Shown: positions 36,392 through 44,600 of the stretch, in pieces
How the letters are laid out: every line of letters begins with the position of its first letter
Numbering within the stretch: position 1 is the stretch's first letter
Made by a program: the position numbers and the translations under genes
DNA from: Natranaeroarchaeum aerophilus
GTDB taxonomy: Archaea; Halobacteriota; Halobacteria; Halobacteriales; Natronoarchaeaceae
Length of the DNA: 64,000 nt
NCBI RefSeq assembly: GCF_023638055.1
Contig: NZ_JAKRVY010000003.1
Span: forward strand, 124,001 to 188,000
Reading direction: 5' to 3'
Notes under the pieces: generated by a model
What the model was told of the DNA's origin: nothing
What the model saw: only the letters and a program-made list of their open reading frames with translations
The model's database searches: none

Positions 36392-38173
36392 CTCCTCGAA
36401 CTCGTCCAGGTGCGTGTCGTACGTCGAGAGTGCGGACTCGATCGGGTCTGACGAGGACATATCGACGCCCGCATCGGCGAGCAGTTCGAGTGGGTACTGC
36501 CGCGAGCCCTGTTCGAGGAAGCCGAGATACCGATCGACCGCTGGCTGGCCCTCCCTGACGATACTGTTGGCAAGCGCGACCGCCGCGCTAATCCCGGTGC
36601 TGTACTGGTAGACGTAGTACGCCCGGTAGAAGTGTGGGATCCGCATCCACTCCCGGGCGATCCGGTCATCGATCGCCGCGGGCTCGTAGAACTCCGCCTT
36701 GAGGTCGCCGTACAGTTCATCGAGCCGGTCCGGCGTGAGCGCGCCGCCGTCCTCGACGATCTCGTGGGCCTGATGTTCGAAGTCCGCGAACATCGTCTGT
36801 CGGTACAGCGTCGAGCGGAACCGTTCGAGATACTCGTTGAGGATGTGCCGTCTGAACTGCGGGTCCTCGACGGTGTCGAGCAGGTGGCGGGTGAGCAGCG
36901 ACTCGTTGACCGTACTCGCCACCTCAGCGGTGAAGATTTCGTAGCTGCTGTAGACGTAGGGCTGGTGCTCGCTGGTGTACTGCGAATGCATCGAGTGGCC
37001 CAGTTCGTGGGCCAGCGTGAACATCGAGGAGACGTCGTCCTGATAGTTCATCAGAATGAATGGCTGGGTGTCGTACGTCCCGCCGGAGTACGCTCCGCTC
37101 TGTTTCCCGCGGTTCTCGTAGACGTCGACCCAGCGCGAATCGAGCCCCTCGGCGACGCGGGACTGGTACTCCTCGCCGAGCGCACCCAGCGCCTCGACGA
37201 CGTGCTCGCGGGCCTCGCCGTACTCCAGATCGGGGCTCTCGGTCTCGGTCATCGGCATGTACAGATCCCACATCCGGAGCTCGTCGACGTCCAGTGCGCG
37301 CCGTTTGAGTTCGGCGTGGCGGTGGAGTTTGTCGAGATTGTCACGAACCGTCTCTACGAGGGTATCGTAGACCTCGACGGGGACGTTCGGGCCGTCCATC
37401 GCGGCCTCGCGAGCCGTCTCGTAGTTACGCGCGCGAGCGAGTTTCACGTCCGCTTTCACACTATTGCGATAGGACGTCGCCACAGTGTTCCGAATCCCCT
37501 CCCACTCGTCGTAGAACTGTTCGTAGACCTCGCGGCGGAACTCGCGGTCCGGATCTTTCTGCAGGTTCGTGAAGTTCGCTAGCGAGATCTCGACGGCTTC
37601 GCCATCGGGGTCCTCGACGGTTGGGAACTCCACGTCGGCGTTCGTAAGGATGTTGTAGATCTCGCCGGACGCACCGGTGACCTCGGAGAGATCCGCGAGC
37701 AGCCCCTCGATCTCGGCCGATCGGGTGTGTTCGCGCATCCGGACCACGTCGTCGATGTAGTGCTCGTAGACGTCGAGTTCGGGCTCGGAGTCGAGCAGGG
37801 CGTCGAGTTCATCGTCGTCGAGGGACTGCAGTTCCGGCTCCAGAAAGCTCGCCGCGCTGGAGGCCTCGGCCGCGAGCGACTGCGAGCGCGTCGTCATCGC
37901 CTGATACTCCTGATCACGGGTATCCTCGTCCCGACGCATCCGCGCGTACGCGGAGATCTGCTGGACATCCCGCATCACGGATTCGTATAGCTCAAGAAAC
38001 TCCAGCAGGGTCGTACCGTCCTCGACAACCTGCCCCTCGTAGCTCGCCAGATCGTCGACCCGCGCTTCGACCGTCTCGTAGGCCGCCTCCCAGTCCTCGT
38101 CGGTTGCGTAGATGCTTTCGAGATCCCACTTGTACTCCTCGTCGATCTCCGATCGGTCCGGTACGGAACTCAT
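36383..38173 (-). CDS. pepF: Oligoendopeptidase F
   Basis: A 596-residue M3B metallopeptidase that cuts short peptides in the cytoplasm. The zinc site TLAHELGHSMHSQY (HExxH near residue 380) and the downstream glutamate motif (SYEIFTAEVASTVNE) are present. So is the C-terminal YYVYQYSTGISAAVALA segment that lines the substrate tunnel. Length is normal for the family. Start 38173 (MSSVPDRSEI) is preferred over an upstream ATG that adds ten non-conserved residues. Confidence 0.95.
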   Translation of the reverse strand: MSSVPDRSEIDEEYKWDLESIYATDEDWEAAYETVEARVDDLASYEGQVVEDGTTLLEFLELYESVMRDVQQISAYARMRRDEDTRDQEYQAMTTRSQSLAAEASSAASFLEPELQSLDDDELDALLDSEPELDVYEHYIDDVVRMREHTRSAEIEGLLADLSEVTGASGEIYNILTNADVEFPTVEDPDGEAVEISLANFTNLQKDPDREFRREVYEQFYDEWEGIRNTVATSYRNSVKADVKLARARNYETAREAAMDGPNVPVEVYDTLVETVRDNLDKLHRHAELKRRALDVDELRMWDLYMPMTETESPDLEYGEAREHVVEALGALGEEYQSRVAEGLDSRWVDVYENRGKQSGAYSGGTYDTQPFILMNYQDDVSSMFTLAHELGHSMHSQYTSEHQPYVYSSYEIFTAEVASTVNESLLTRHLLDTVEDPQFRRHILNEYLERFRSTLYRQTMFADFEHQAHEIVEDGGALTPDRLDELYGDLKAEFYEPAAIDDRIAREWMRIPHFYRAYYVYQYSTGISAAVALANSIVREGQPAVDRYLGFLEQGSRQYPLELLADAGVDMSSSDPIESALSTYDTHLDEFEELL

Positions 38174-38245
38174 TCTGCCGAGTAGTTTGGCGCGACAGGT
38201 CAAAATCCTGTTGCCAAGATAACGGATGTCACAGACCGTGACCGC

Positions 38246-38476
38246 TCACCGACCACCGGCGACTTCGATCGTTCGCGCCAGACCGAGCACGGCGAAATAA
38301 CACCCAACCGTCAGGAAGAGACCGAACAGCAGCCAGCCAAAGAGCGTCGTACCGAGGCCGGGATCCCGAAAGAGCGGCCCGACGAAGTGATAGCCCCCCA
38401 CCGCGAGGAGCGCGCCCGCCGTGATGAACAGCGATGCGCGCCAGTACGCACCGTACTCTTCGGGGGACCGGTTCAT
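38246..38476 (-). CDS. Small two-helix membrane protein
   Basis: A 76-residue protein with an amphipathic N-terminus (MNRSPEEYGAYWRASL) and two hydrophobic segments (about 15-33 and 45-65), the second containing VGCYFAVLGLARTIE. It looks like a conserved haloarchaeal small membrane protein rather than a chance ORF, because the hydrophobic pattern is clear. No function is recognisable. It lies 72 bases upstream of pepF on the same strand. Confidence 0.65.
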   Translation of the reverse strand: MNRSPEEYGAYWRASLFITAGALLAVGGYHFVGPLFRDPGLGTTLFGWLLFGLFLTVGCYFAVLGLARTIEVAGGR

Positions 38477-38663
38477 GTGCCCGCCGAGGGCGTGTGGTCA
38501 CAAAATCGTTGCCCTCCGGCGGTACCGCGGGGCCGTTCACCCGGACCGTTTCGTCGTTTATCGAGGCCCGTGATTCGGATCAGAGTACATATACCTGTCC
38601 TCGAAATGATGACTCAGACCGGTGCTTTTTCGTTATGCAGATCATACATCACTCCCTGTCAGT

Positions 38664-40370
38664 ATGATTGAGTCTCTTTCTTTGCTTCTGACCCAGTTAC
38701 CTCTGTTTGAGCTATATCTGGCTGCATTCACAGCAGCGGCGCTCACCTGTTTTGTCAGTATTCGTCGCGCTCGCCGGATTGCCGACCGGGACACCCGCCG
38801 CAGTCTTGTTGCCCTGCTGGCGACGAGCGGGCTGTGGGCGGCGTTCCACGTGGGGTATCTCGCCGGACCGACAGCCAGCATTCAGTATGGGTTCTACATG
38901 CTGGGACTGATCGTCGGGCTCGCAACAGTGGGCCCGTGGCTCTACTTCTGTTCGGCCTACACGGGGCGGGCACTCCACCACAACCGAACGTATCAGAAAA
39001 TCGCCGTTGCTATCTATCTCGCTATCGTCGCGGTGAAACTCACGAACCCGGTCCATGAACTGTATTTCGCCGCGACGGTGACAACCGACCCGTTTTCGCA
39101 TCTGATGATCCAGCACGGCGTGATCCACTGGCTGTCGATGGGGCTGGCCTATTCGCTTGCTGTCGTCGGGATCTTCATGCTGTTTGAGCTGTTTGCACAG
39201 GTGGATTACGACACCAGACCGTTTGTCGTCCTTGTCGGACTGACCGCACTGCCAGTTGCGTTCGATATTGCTGGCTTCGTGTATCCGCAGCTGGTGGATC
39301 TAACCTACTCGGCACTCGGTGTCGCGCTCTTTGCGGTCGGCGTACTGTACATTTACATGGACCGCTTCGAGACGATCCAGCTGGCCGGGCGGTACGACGA
39401 TCCGGTGGTTGTAATCGGTGATGACCTCGAAATCCGAGATTACAATCGGAGCGCCGAAACACTGTTCCCGGAGTTGGGGGCCGCTCTTGGTGAGAACCTG
39501 AAGCAAGAACTCCCGGATCTGGCAGCCAGCATCACGAGCGAGACGGTGATCGAACGACAACAGGATGGCGAGACCAGATACTATCAGCCAAAAACCAACC
39601 CATTCAGTGCGAGTCAGGCCAAGCTCGGCCAGTTGATAATCTTCAACGACATCACCGAACAGGAGCGGTATCGGAAGCAGCTCGAAGCACAGAACGATCG
39701 TCTCGAATCGTTCACGGGGATGGTCTCTCACGACCTCCGGAACCCGTTAAACGTCGCCCAGGGAAACAGCCAGATCATCAGTGAGCTGTTCGAGGCTGCA
39801 AACAACGAGGACGGCAGCTACGAGCCACTTGGCACCGAGACGCTGGCAACCGTCGATGACGCTTCCAGTGCCCTCACCGTGACGCTGGCGCGGATGGAGC
39901 GACTGATCGACGATCTGCTGGTACTGGCTCGCGAAGGACAATCGATCGAGGAGACCGAGCCGGTGCCGCTAAAGACTGTCGCTGACGACGGCTGGCAGAT
40001 GGTTGACCAGCGTGACGCGACGCTCGTGGTCGAGGAGAATCCGACGATTACTGCCGACCCTGACCGCCTGCAACAGCTCCTGGAGAACCTGTTTCGGAAC
40101 GCCATCGAACACGGCGGAACGGATGTAACGATCCGGGTCGGTGCGCTGGCGGACGACACCGGCGTGTATATCGAGGATGACGGCCCCGGAGTCCCCGAGG
40201 AGATCAGAGATGAGGTCTTCGAGTCAGGGGTGACTACCAATCGTGATGGAACCGGCTTTGGGCTCGCAATCGTCAGCAAAATCGCCACGGCTCACGGCTG
40301 GACGATCGACTGTACCGAAAGCGAATCCGGCGGAGCACGATTCGAGATCACCGTCGAGCCGACCGAGTGA
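38664..40370 (+). CDS. Membrane-bound sensor histidine kinase (7TM-PAS-HisKA-HATPase)
   Basis: A 568-residue kinase. Seven predicted helices (about 8-235) form a 7TM histidine-kinase N-terminal sensor. A PAS domain follows (about 245-340, DLEIRDYNRSAETLFPELGAAL). The HisKA dimerisation helix has MVSHDLRNPLN (phospho-acceptor His near 356). The ATPase domain has N-box LFRNAIEHGG, G1 IEDDGPGVP and G2 GTGFGLAIV. No response regulator is adjacent, usual in haloarchaea. The signal is unknown. Start 38664 begins right at the first helix; an upstream in-frame ATG at 38622 would add a non-hydrophobic leader. Confidence 0.93.
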   Translation: MIESLSLLLTQLPLFELYLAAFTAAALTCFVSIRRARRIADRDTRRSLVALLATSGLWAAFHVGYLAGPTASIQYGFYMLGLIVGLATVGPWLYFCSAYTGRALHHNRTYQKIAVAIYLAIVAVKLTNPVHELYFAATVTTDPFSHLMIQHGVIHWLSMGLAYSLAVVGIFMLFELFAQVDYDTRPFVVLVGLTALPVAFDIAGFVYPQLVDLTYSALGVALFAVGVLYIYMDRFETIQLAGRYDDPVVVIGDDLEIRDYNRSAETLFPELGAALGENLKQELPDLAASITSETVIERQQDGETRYYQPKTNPFSASQAKLGQLIIFNDITEQERYRKQLEAQNDRLESFTGMVSHDLRNPLNVAQGNSQIISELFEAANNEDGSYEPLGTETLATVDDASSALTVTLARMERLIDDLLVLAREGQSIEETEPVPLKTVADDGWQMVDQRDATLVVEENPTITADPDRLQQLLENLFRNAIEHGGTDVTIRVGALADDTGVYIEDDGPGVPEEIRDEVFESGVTTNRDGTGFGLAIVSKIATAHGWTIDCTESESGGARFEITVEPTE

Positions 40371-40452
40371 TCCCCTCTGAGTTGTGTAGGAGACTCCCGG
40401 CAGGTGGCGGGGAATCTGGACGGAGAACTGCTGGACAGGGCCACAACCCGTG

Positions 40453-41286
40453 TCAGTCGTCGATTGCGGCGTCGACACCTGCGAGGAGTTGTGCCGCTAC
40501 TCGGCCCGACGTGACCTGCTCGACGCGCGTCGCCTCGAAGACCTGCCGGGCGCTCTCGGCAGCCTCGGTGTCGACGTCAAAATCGATGCCAGCCGCCAGC
40601 GCATCGCTCGGCCCGTAGGTCACCGCCGCGAGTACGAGAGGCTGGGCTGGCGCGGGGGCAACGCCGCGGGGTCCATCCAGCGGCTCCTCGGCAAGCACGC
40701 GCTCGACGTCCGCAAGCGGGCGCTCGCCGCGCGCTACCGCGGCGACCAGTGAGACGAGCCGTCGGACGAGCTGGCGGGCGAACCCGCCCGCTGAAACCGT
40801 CAGGACAAAGAACGGGTCGTCACGGGTGAGCGCCGTATCGAGCCGCCGTACCGTTCCATCGTCGTCGGGTGTCAGGTTGTGGAAGTCGTGCCGTCCCGAG
40901 AGCCGTTCGAGGGCCTCACGCGCCAGCGCGGCGTCCGCCTCGGGCGCGTGCAGGTGGTACGTGTACCGGCGCTCGGTCGCGTGGTGGGTCGCGTGGAATC
41001 CGTCCGGAACGTCGGCGCTCGCCCACGCCCGGACGTCCGCGGGCAGTTCGCTGTTCAGCGCGGCGGGCGAAAGCCAGTCGGGAGCCTCGAAGGCGACGGT
41101 CTGGGCGAGCGCGGAGACGCCCGCGTCGGTGCGGCCCGCGGCCGCGTAGCCCGACGGTTTCTCGCCGGCGAAGACGTCGAGCGCACGCAGGGCGTCGAAG
41201 ATGGCGTCCTCGACGGTCGGGACGTCGGGCTGACGTTGAAAGCCGTAGTAGCCTCGCCCGTCGTAGGCGATCCGATATGCGCGCAT
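40453..41286 (-). CDS. truA: tRNA pseudouridine(38-40) synthase TruA
   Basis: A 277-residue pseudouridine synthase acting on the anticodon arm (positions 38-40). The N-terminal RAYRIAYDGRGYYGFQRQP and the catalytic block YAAAGRTDAGVSALAQ (Asp near residue 54) are diagnostic. RRYTYHLHAP and GGFARQLVRRLVSLV follow in the right order. It starts at 41286, with a GTG directly before it; the family N-terminus supports the ATG. It is divergent from the amidohydrolase gene. Confidence 0.95.
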   Translation of the reverse strand: MRAYRIAYDGRGYYGFQRQPDVPTVEDAIFDALRALDVFAGEKPSGYAAAGRTDAGVSALAQTVAFEAPDWLSPAALNSELPADVRAWASADVPDGFHATHHATERRYTYHLHAPEADAALAREALERLSGRHDFHNLTPDDDGTVRRLDTALTRDDPFFVLTVSAGGFARQLVRRLVSLVAAVARGERPLADVERVLAEEPLDGPRGVAPAPAQPLVLAAVTYGPSDALAAGIDFDVDTEAAESARQVFEATRVEQVTSGRVAAQLLAGVDAAIDD

Positions 41287-41354
41287 CACCGCACCGTTCC
41301 AGCGGCAACGGTTTGGCCGTTGCGGTGGCGGTTCGCCTGCCTGTGTCCGGAAGT

Positions 41355-41361
41355 GTATAAT
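41355..41361 (+). promoter_or_regulatory. TATA box and leaderless GTG start of the amidohydrolase gene
   Basis: The sequence tataata (41355-41361) is centred 27 bases before a GTG at 41385, in frame with the amidohydrolase. This predicts that transcription and translation begin at the same base. It favours the GTG at 41385 over codons further upstream. Confidence 0.55.
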
Positions 41362-41384
41362 AAGTGTATGAGAGAAACGTACGT

Positions 41385-42419
41385 GTGAAACAGATCGAGG
41401 GAACCATTCTGACGGGACGATCGTTCGAGCCCGTTCGCGGGCGTGTGCTCGTCGAGGACGGCCGGATCACGGCGGTCGAAGAGACGTCCGTCGATTCGAC
41501 GGATATCGTGGTGCCGTCGTTCGTCAACGCACACACCCACCTCGGGGATTCGATCGCGAAGGAGGCGGCGGTCGGGCTCTCCCTGACCGAGGCGGTCGCG
41601 CCGCCCGACAGCCTGAAACACCGGCGACTGGCGGCTGCCGATCGTGACGAACACGTCAGGGCGATCGGCCGGACCCTCCGCTTCATGGAGCGGACGGGGA
41701 CCGCATCGGTGCTCGATTTCCGGGAGTTCGGCATCGAGGGCGCGCGCGTGTTGCGCGAGGCCGCGGCGGACAGACGGATCGAGTCGTTCATCTTCGGGAG
41801 CGACGATCCGGCGGTGCTCGAGTACGCCGACGGCTACGGAGCCAGCGGCGCGAACGACGAGGACTTCGGGGACCGACGACGGGCAGTCGCCGAGACCGGC
41901 AAGCCCTTCGCCATTCACGCCGGCGAACCCGACGCGACGGACATCCATCCCGCGCTGGATCTCGAACCGGACCTGCTCGTCCACATGGTCCACGCCGAGG
42001 AGGAACACCTCGAACGGGTCGAAGAGCAGGAGGTCCCCATCGCCGTCTGCCCACGGGCCAACGCCGTCCTCGACGTCGGCCGCGCACCGCTGTCGGAACT
42101 GCTCGCTCACACGACGGTCGCGCTCGGGACCGACAACGTGATGCTCAACCAGCCGTCGATGTTCCGGGAGATGGCCTTTACCGCGAAGACGTTCGACGTG
42201 AGCGCCCGGGACGTGCTCCGGATGGCGACGGTCGCGGGAGCGGAGATCACGGGCCGAAACTGTGGATGCATCGAAGCCGGACGTGAGGCATCGATGGTCG
42301 TGCTCGACGGCGATTCTGACAACCTCTCCGGCACTGAGGATCCCGTCCGTGCGGTCGTGCGACGGGCGACCGAGCTGGACGTCACGGACACGATCATCCG
42401 CGGCGAGTCAGTCGACTGA
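41385..42419 (+). CDS. Amidohydrolase-family protein
   Basis: A 344-residue metal-dependent hydrolase of the amidohydrolase superfamily (adenosine or cytosine deaminase-like branch). Metal ligands visible are NAHTHLGD (HxH, about residue 47), IHAGE (about 178), [10 protein letters not shown] (about 204) and LGTDN (Asp near 244). A short N-terminal beta part ([28 protein letters not shown]) and C-terminal return strands complete the composite fold. Deamination of a nucleobase or related ring is likely but not provable. The GTG start is based on the TATA position. Confidence 0.9.
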   Translation: MKQIEGTILTGRSFEPVRGRVLVEDGRITAVEETSVDSTDIVVPSFVNAHTHLGDSIAKEAAVGLSLTEAVAPPDSLKHRRLAAADRDEHVRAIGRTLRFMERTGTASVLDFREFGIEGARVLREAAADRRIESFIFGSDDPAVLEYADGYGASGANDEDFGDRRRAVAETGKPFAIHAGEPDATDIHPALDLEPDLLVHMVHAEEEHLERVEEQEVPIAVCPRANAVLDVGRAPLSELLAHTTVALGTDNVMLNQPSMFREMAFTAKTFDVSARDVLRMATVAGAEITGRNCGCIEAGREASMVVLDGDSDNLSGTEDPVRAVVRRATELDVTDTIIRGESVD

Positions 42420-42457
42420 TCGCTCTCCGAAGCGTCGTCCCCGATCCTCCCCAGAGA

Positions 42458-42487
42458 GTTATTAATATTATATCCTGTGTTAGTAAC
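42458..42487 (+). promoter_or_regulatory. Promoter with imperfect palindrome upstream of the S14 paralogue
   Basis: The region holds arms gttattaa (42458-42465) and ttagtaac (42480-42487), complementary at seven of eight positions. The TATA-like tattatat (42467-42474) lies between them. A symmetric operator over a TATA box would fit repression, as expected if the cysteine-poor S14 is used only under metal shortage. A GGGGAG ribosome-binding site sits at 42511-42516. Confidence 0.4.
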
Positions 42488-42520
42488 TTCTTTCAACCTG
42501 TGGAGCGTGTGGGGAGTTGT

Positions 42521-42685
42521 ATGACTGACACAGCCGAGGAAACGGCCGACGAGCGCACAGGCCAACAGAAGGAGTGTCGCGCGACAGGTCGCACGGACGG
42601 CCTGATCGGCAAGTACGACATCTGGCTCTGTCGGCAGTCATTCCGCGAAATGGCCCGTGATATGGGCTTTCGCAAGTACGACTAG
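42521..42685 (+). CDS. 30S ribosomal protein S14 paralogue lacking two zinc-ligand cysteines
   Basis: A 54-residue archaeal S14-type protein: [26 protein letters not shown] is the standard core of this family, split here only by substitutions. In ordinary archaeal S14 the zinc site is C-x2-C...C-x2-C. Here it reads C19-R-A-T22 ... C37-R-Q-S40, so two of four ligands are replaced. That makes it a cysteine-minus form. Its solitary position, outside a ribosomal operon, fits a paralogue that replaces the normal protein when zinc is scarce, as known for bacterial cysteine-minus ribosomal proteins. Start 42521 follows a GGGGAG site. Confidence 0.85.
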   Translation: MTDTAEETADERTGQQKECRATGRTDGLIGKYDIWLCRQSFREMARDMGFRKYD

Positions 42686-43125
42686 CGCCGGGCCGATTCC
42701 ACGTATTCGACCGCCGCTTCGGGGGAGTCGACCATCTCGACGCCCTCGATGTCGTGGGTATCCAGCCCGCTGACCGGCAGGCCCGCATCGAGCGCGAGTG
42801 CGATCTCCGAGAGCGTCCCCATGTTGCCGTCGACAGCGATCGCGGCGTCCCCGTTGAGCGCGACGAGAGCGTTCCGGGCGTTCCCGAGCCCGGTCGCGAT
42901 CGGCGTCGTGACGTACTCGTTTGCGGCACTGCGGCGTTCGCCGGGCAGGATGCCGATCGTCTCGCCGTCGGCCTCGCGAGCACCCCGACAGACTGCTTCC
43001 ATCACGCCGGTCAAACCGCCGCAGACGACGGTGTGGTCGCGCTCGGCCAGCAACGCGCCGAGCCGCCGGGCCGTCTCATACGTCTGGTTGTCGACCGCGC
43101 TCCCGCCGATAACGCTCACTCGCAT
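42682..43125 (-). CDS. TIGR00725/LOG-like Rossmann-fold protein
   Basis: A 147-residue protein of the LOG/TIGR00725 family (lysine-decarboxylase-like Rossmann fold). Visible are [10 protein letters not shown] at the N-terminus, [22 protein letters not shown] (about 33-54) and [23 protein letters not shown] (the nucleotide-binding PGG...E region, here DGNMGTLSE). Relatives remove ribose-5-phosphate from nucleotides (cytokinin-activating LOG) or bind molybdopterin. The precise role is unknown. It overlaps the S14 paralogue by four bases, tail to tail. Confidence 0.88.
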   Translation of the reverse strand: MRVSVIGGSAVDNQTYETARRLGALLAERDHTVVCGGLTGVMEAVCRGAREADGETIGILPGERRSAANEYVTTPIATGLGNARNALVALNGDAAIAVDGNMGTLSEIALALDAGLPVSGLDTHDIEGVEMVDSPEAAVEYVESARR

Positions 43126-43157
43126 GGGTGGCCGTTTTGGCCACGAACACATACGTG

Positions 43158-44483
43158 CTACTCCCCGCGCTCGTAGGCCCCCTCTTTCTGTAACTCGCCG
43201 TGACGTCGCAGAATGTCGGGCGTCCGACAGACCCCGGGCGCGCCGGTCGCCTGCGGCACCGTACAGTTGTTACAGCTCTCACAGAGCACGCGCGAGTCCG
43301 GAGCCGCATCGAGCAGTCGCGCGGGAAGCCGCGGTTCGGCGTAGAACGGCCGGGCCATTCCGACCGCGTCACAGGCCGGTTCGGAACCGTCCGCGCCGAG
43401 CAGCCGATCGATCTGCTCGCGCTCGCGGATGCCGCCTTCGGCGAGAACCGGCGCATCGACGCGCTCGCGGACGCGCCGACAGAACGACTCGTTCCAGGCG
43501 GGCTCGAAGTCGAATCGCCGCGCTTGCAAACGGTTGAGCAGGGCCACGGCACGGGCGCGGTACCGGCTCCCGAACGCCTCGGCGTAGCCGTCCTGAAACC
43601 CCTCCTCGTCCCACGCGCGCTCGGGGTACTCCCCGCGGACGATGCTCATGTCCCAGAACGTCGACGTGACGACGGGGACGATGGCGTCGAAGCCGACCGC
43701 GTCGAGCCGCGCCGCGATGTCGACGCCGTCCTCCAGCGTGAGATGCCGCCGGACGGCACGTGGGGCGGCGGTCTCGGCGGGAACCTTGGTCAGGATCGGC
43801 ACGTCGCCCGCCCGCCGTCGGATCTCGTCGTGGACGACCTCGAGAAAGCGTGTGCGGTTCCGAAGCGTGCCGCCGAACTCGTCGTCCCGTCGGTTGTAAA
43901 ACGGCGAGAGGGACTGCTGGATGATCCCCATGTTTGCGCCTGCGAGGTGGATGGCGTCGTAGCCCGCATCGACGGCGTAGCTCGCCGAGCGGCCGAAGTC
44001 GGCGGCGAGTTCGTACACCTGCTCGGTCGTCATCACGTCCGGATCGTAAGAGACGACGCCGAGCCGGTCGAGCGCACGCAGTTGCCACGGCGGACGCGAG
44101 ACTGCCAGCTGTGAGAGCCCGGGGTGGTCGGCGCGGTAGCCAGTGTGCCACGTCTCCATGCTTCGCAGGCCACCGTATTCGAGTTGAATGGCGATCTTCG
44201 TGCCGTGATCGTGGACCCGGTCGGTGAGCGCGGAGAGTTCGGCCACGAAGTCGGGGTCGTGAACCCGGGTCATCCCCGGGGCAGCACAGCCGCCCTCCCC
44301 GCGGACGATCGTCGCACCCTGACAGAGCAGGCCCGCGCCCGCAGCAGCGCCCGGTTCGAGGTCGGCGATCAGCCGGTCGACGGCGTCTGGACCGTTTCCC
44401 GCGCATTCGAGCAGCGGCGCGCGATAGAGGCGGTTCGGCAGGGTCAGGTCGCCGATCGTCAGTGGATCCTCCAGTCGCGGCAT
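43158..44483 (-). CDS. Old-yellow-enzyme family NADH:flavin oxidoreductase
   Basis: A 441-residue FMN-binding TIM-barrel oxidoreductase. Landmarks are the N-terminal LTLPNRLYRAPLLE, GYDAIHLAGANMGIIQQSLSPFYNRR (loop at about 175-200) and the FMN-phosphate region GMARPFYAEP. The C-terminus has CESCNNC...VC, spaced like the 4Fe-4S cysteines of 2,4-dienoyl-CoA reductase and related enzymes. The second (FAD/NADH) domain of those enzymes is absent. In the usual active-site loop HGAHGYL is replaced by HLAGANMG, so the classical His-His pair is altered. The substrate is unknown. Confidence 0.9.
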   Translation of the reverse strand: MPRLEDPLTIGDLTLPNRLYRAPLLECAGNGPDAVDRLIADLEPGAAAGAGLLCQGATIVRGEGGCAAPGMTRVHDPDFVAELSALTDRVHDHGTKIAIQLEYGGLRSMETWHTGYRADHPGLSQLAVSRPPWQLRALDRLGVVSYDPDVMTTEQVYELAADFGRSASYAVDAGYDAIHLAGANMGIIQQSLSPFYNRRDDEFGGTLRNRTRFLEVVHDEIRRRAGDVPILTKVPAETAAPRAVRRHLTLEDGVDIAARLDAVGFDAIVPVVTSTFWDMSIVRGEYPERAWDEEGFQDGYAEAFGSRYRARAVALLNRLQARRFDFEPAWNESFCRRVRERVDAPVLAEGGIREREQIDRLLGADGSEPACDAVGMARPFYAEPRLPARLLDAAPDSRVLCESCNNCTVPQATGAPGVCRTPDILRRHGELQKEGAYERGE

Positions 44484-44600
44484 CTGGTACTACTTGCGCC
44501 GCGAACGGCTTCAACTCGGGGGGAGGACGGGGCCGGACACCCGAACAGAGCACAGCGCCAGGAAGCAAACCCCTTAACGACCCCGTCCTAACCCCCGTAC

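Noticed and set aside
36157-36720. Minus-strand frame spanning the ends of trmB and pepF
   Set aside because: Ser/Arg/Thr-rich shadow of two overlapping convergent genes.
41916-42565. Extra small gene antisense between the amidohydrolase and the S14 paralogue
   Set aside because: The frame has no hydrophobic or domain pattern and covers the promoter of the S14 paralogue.
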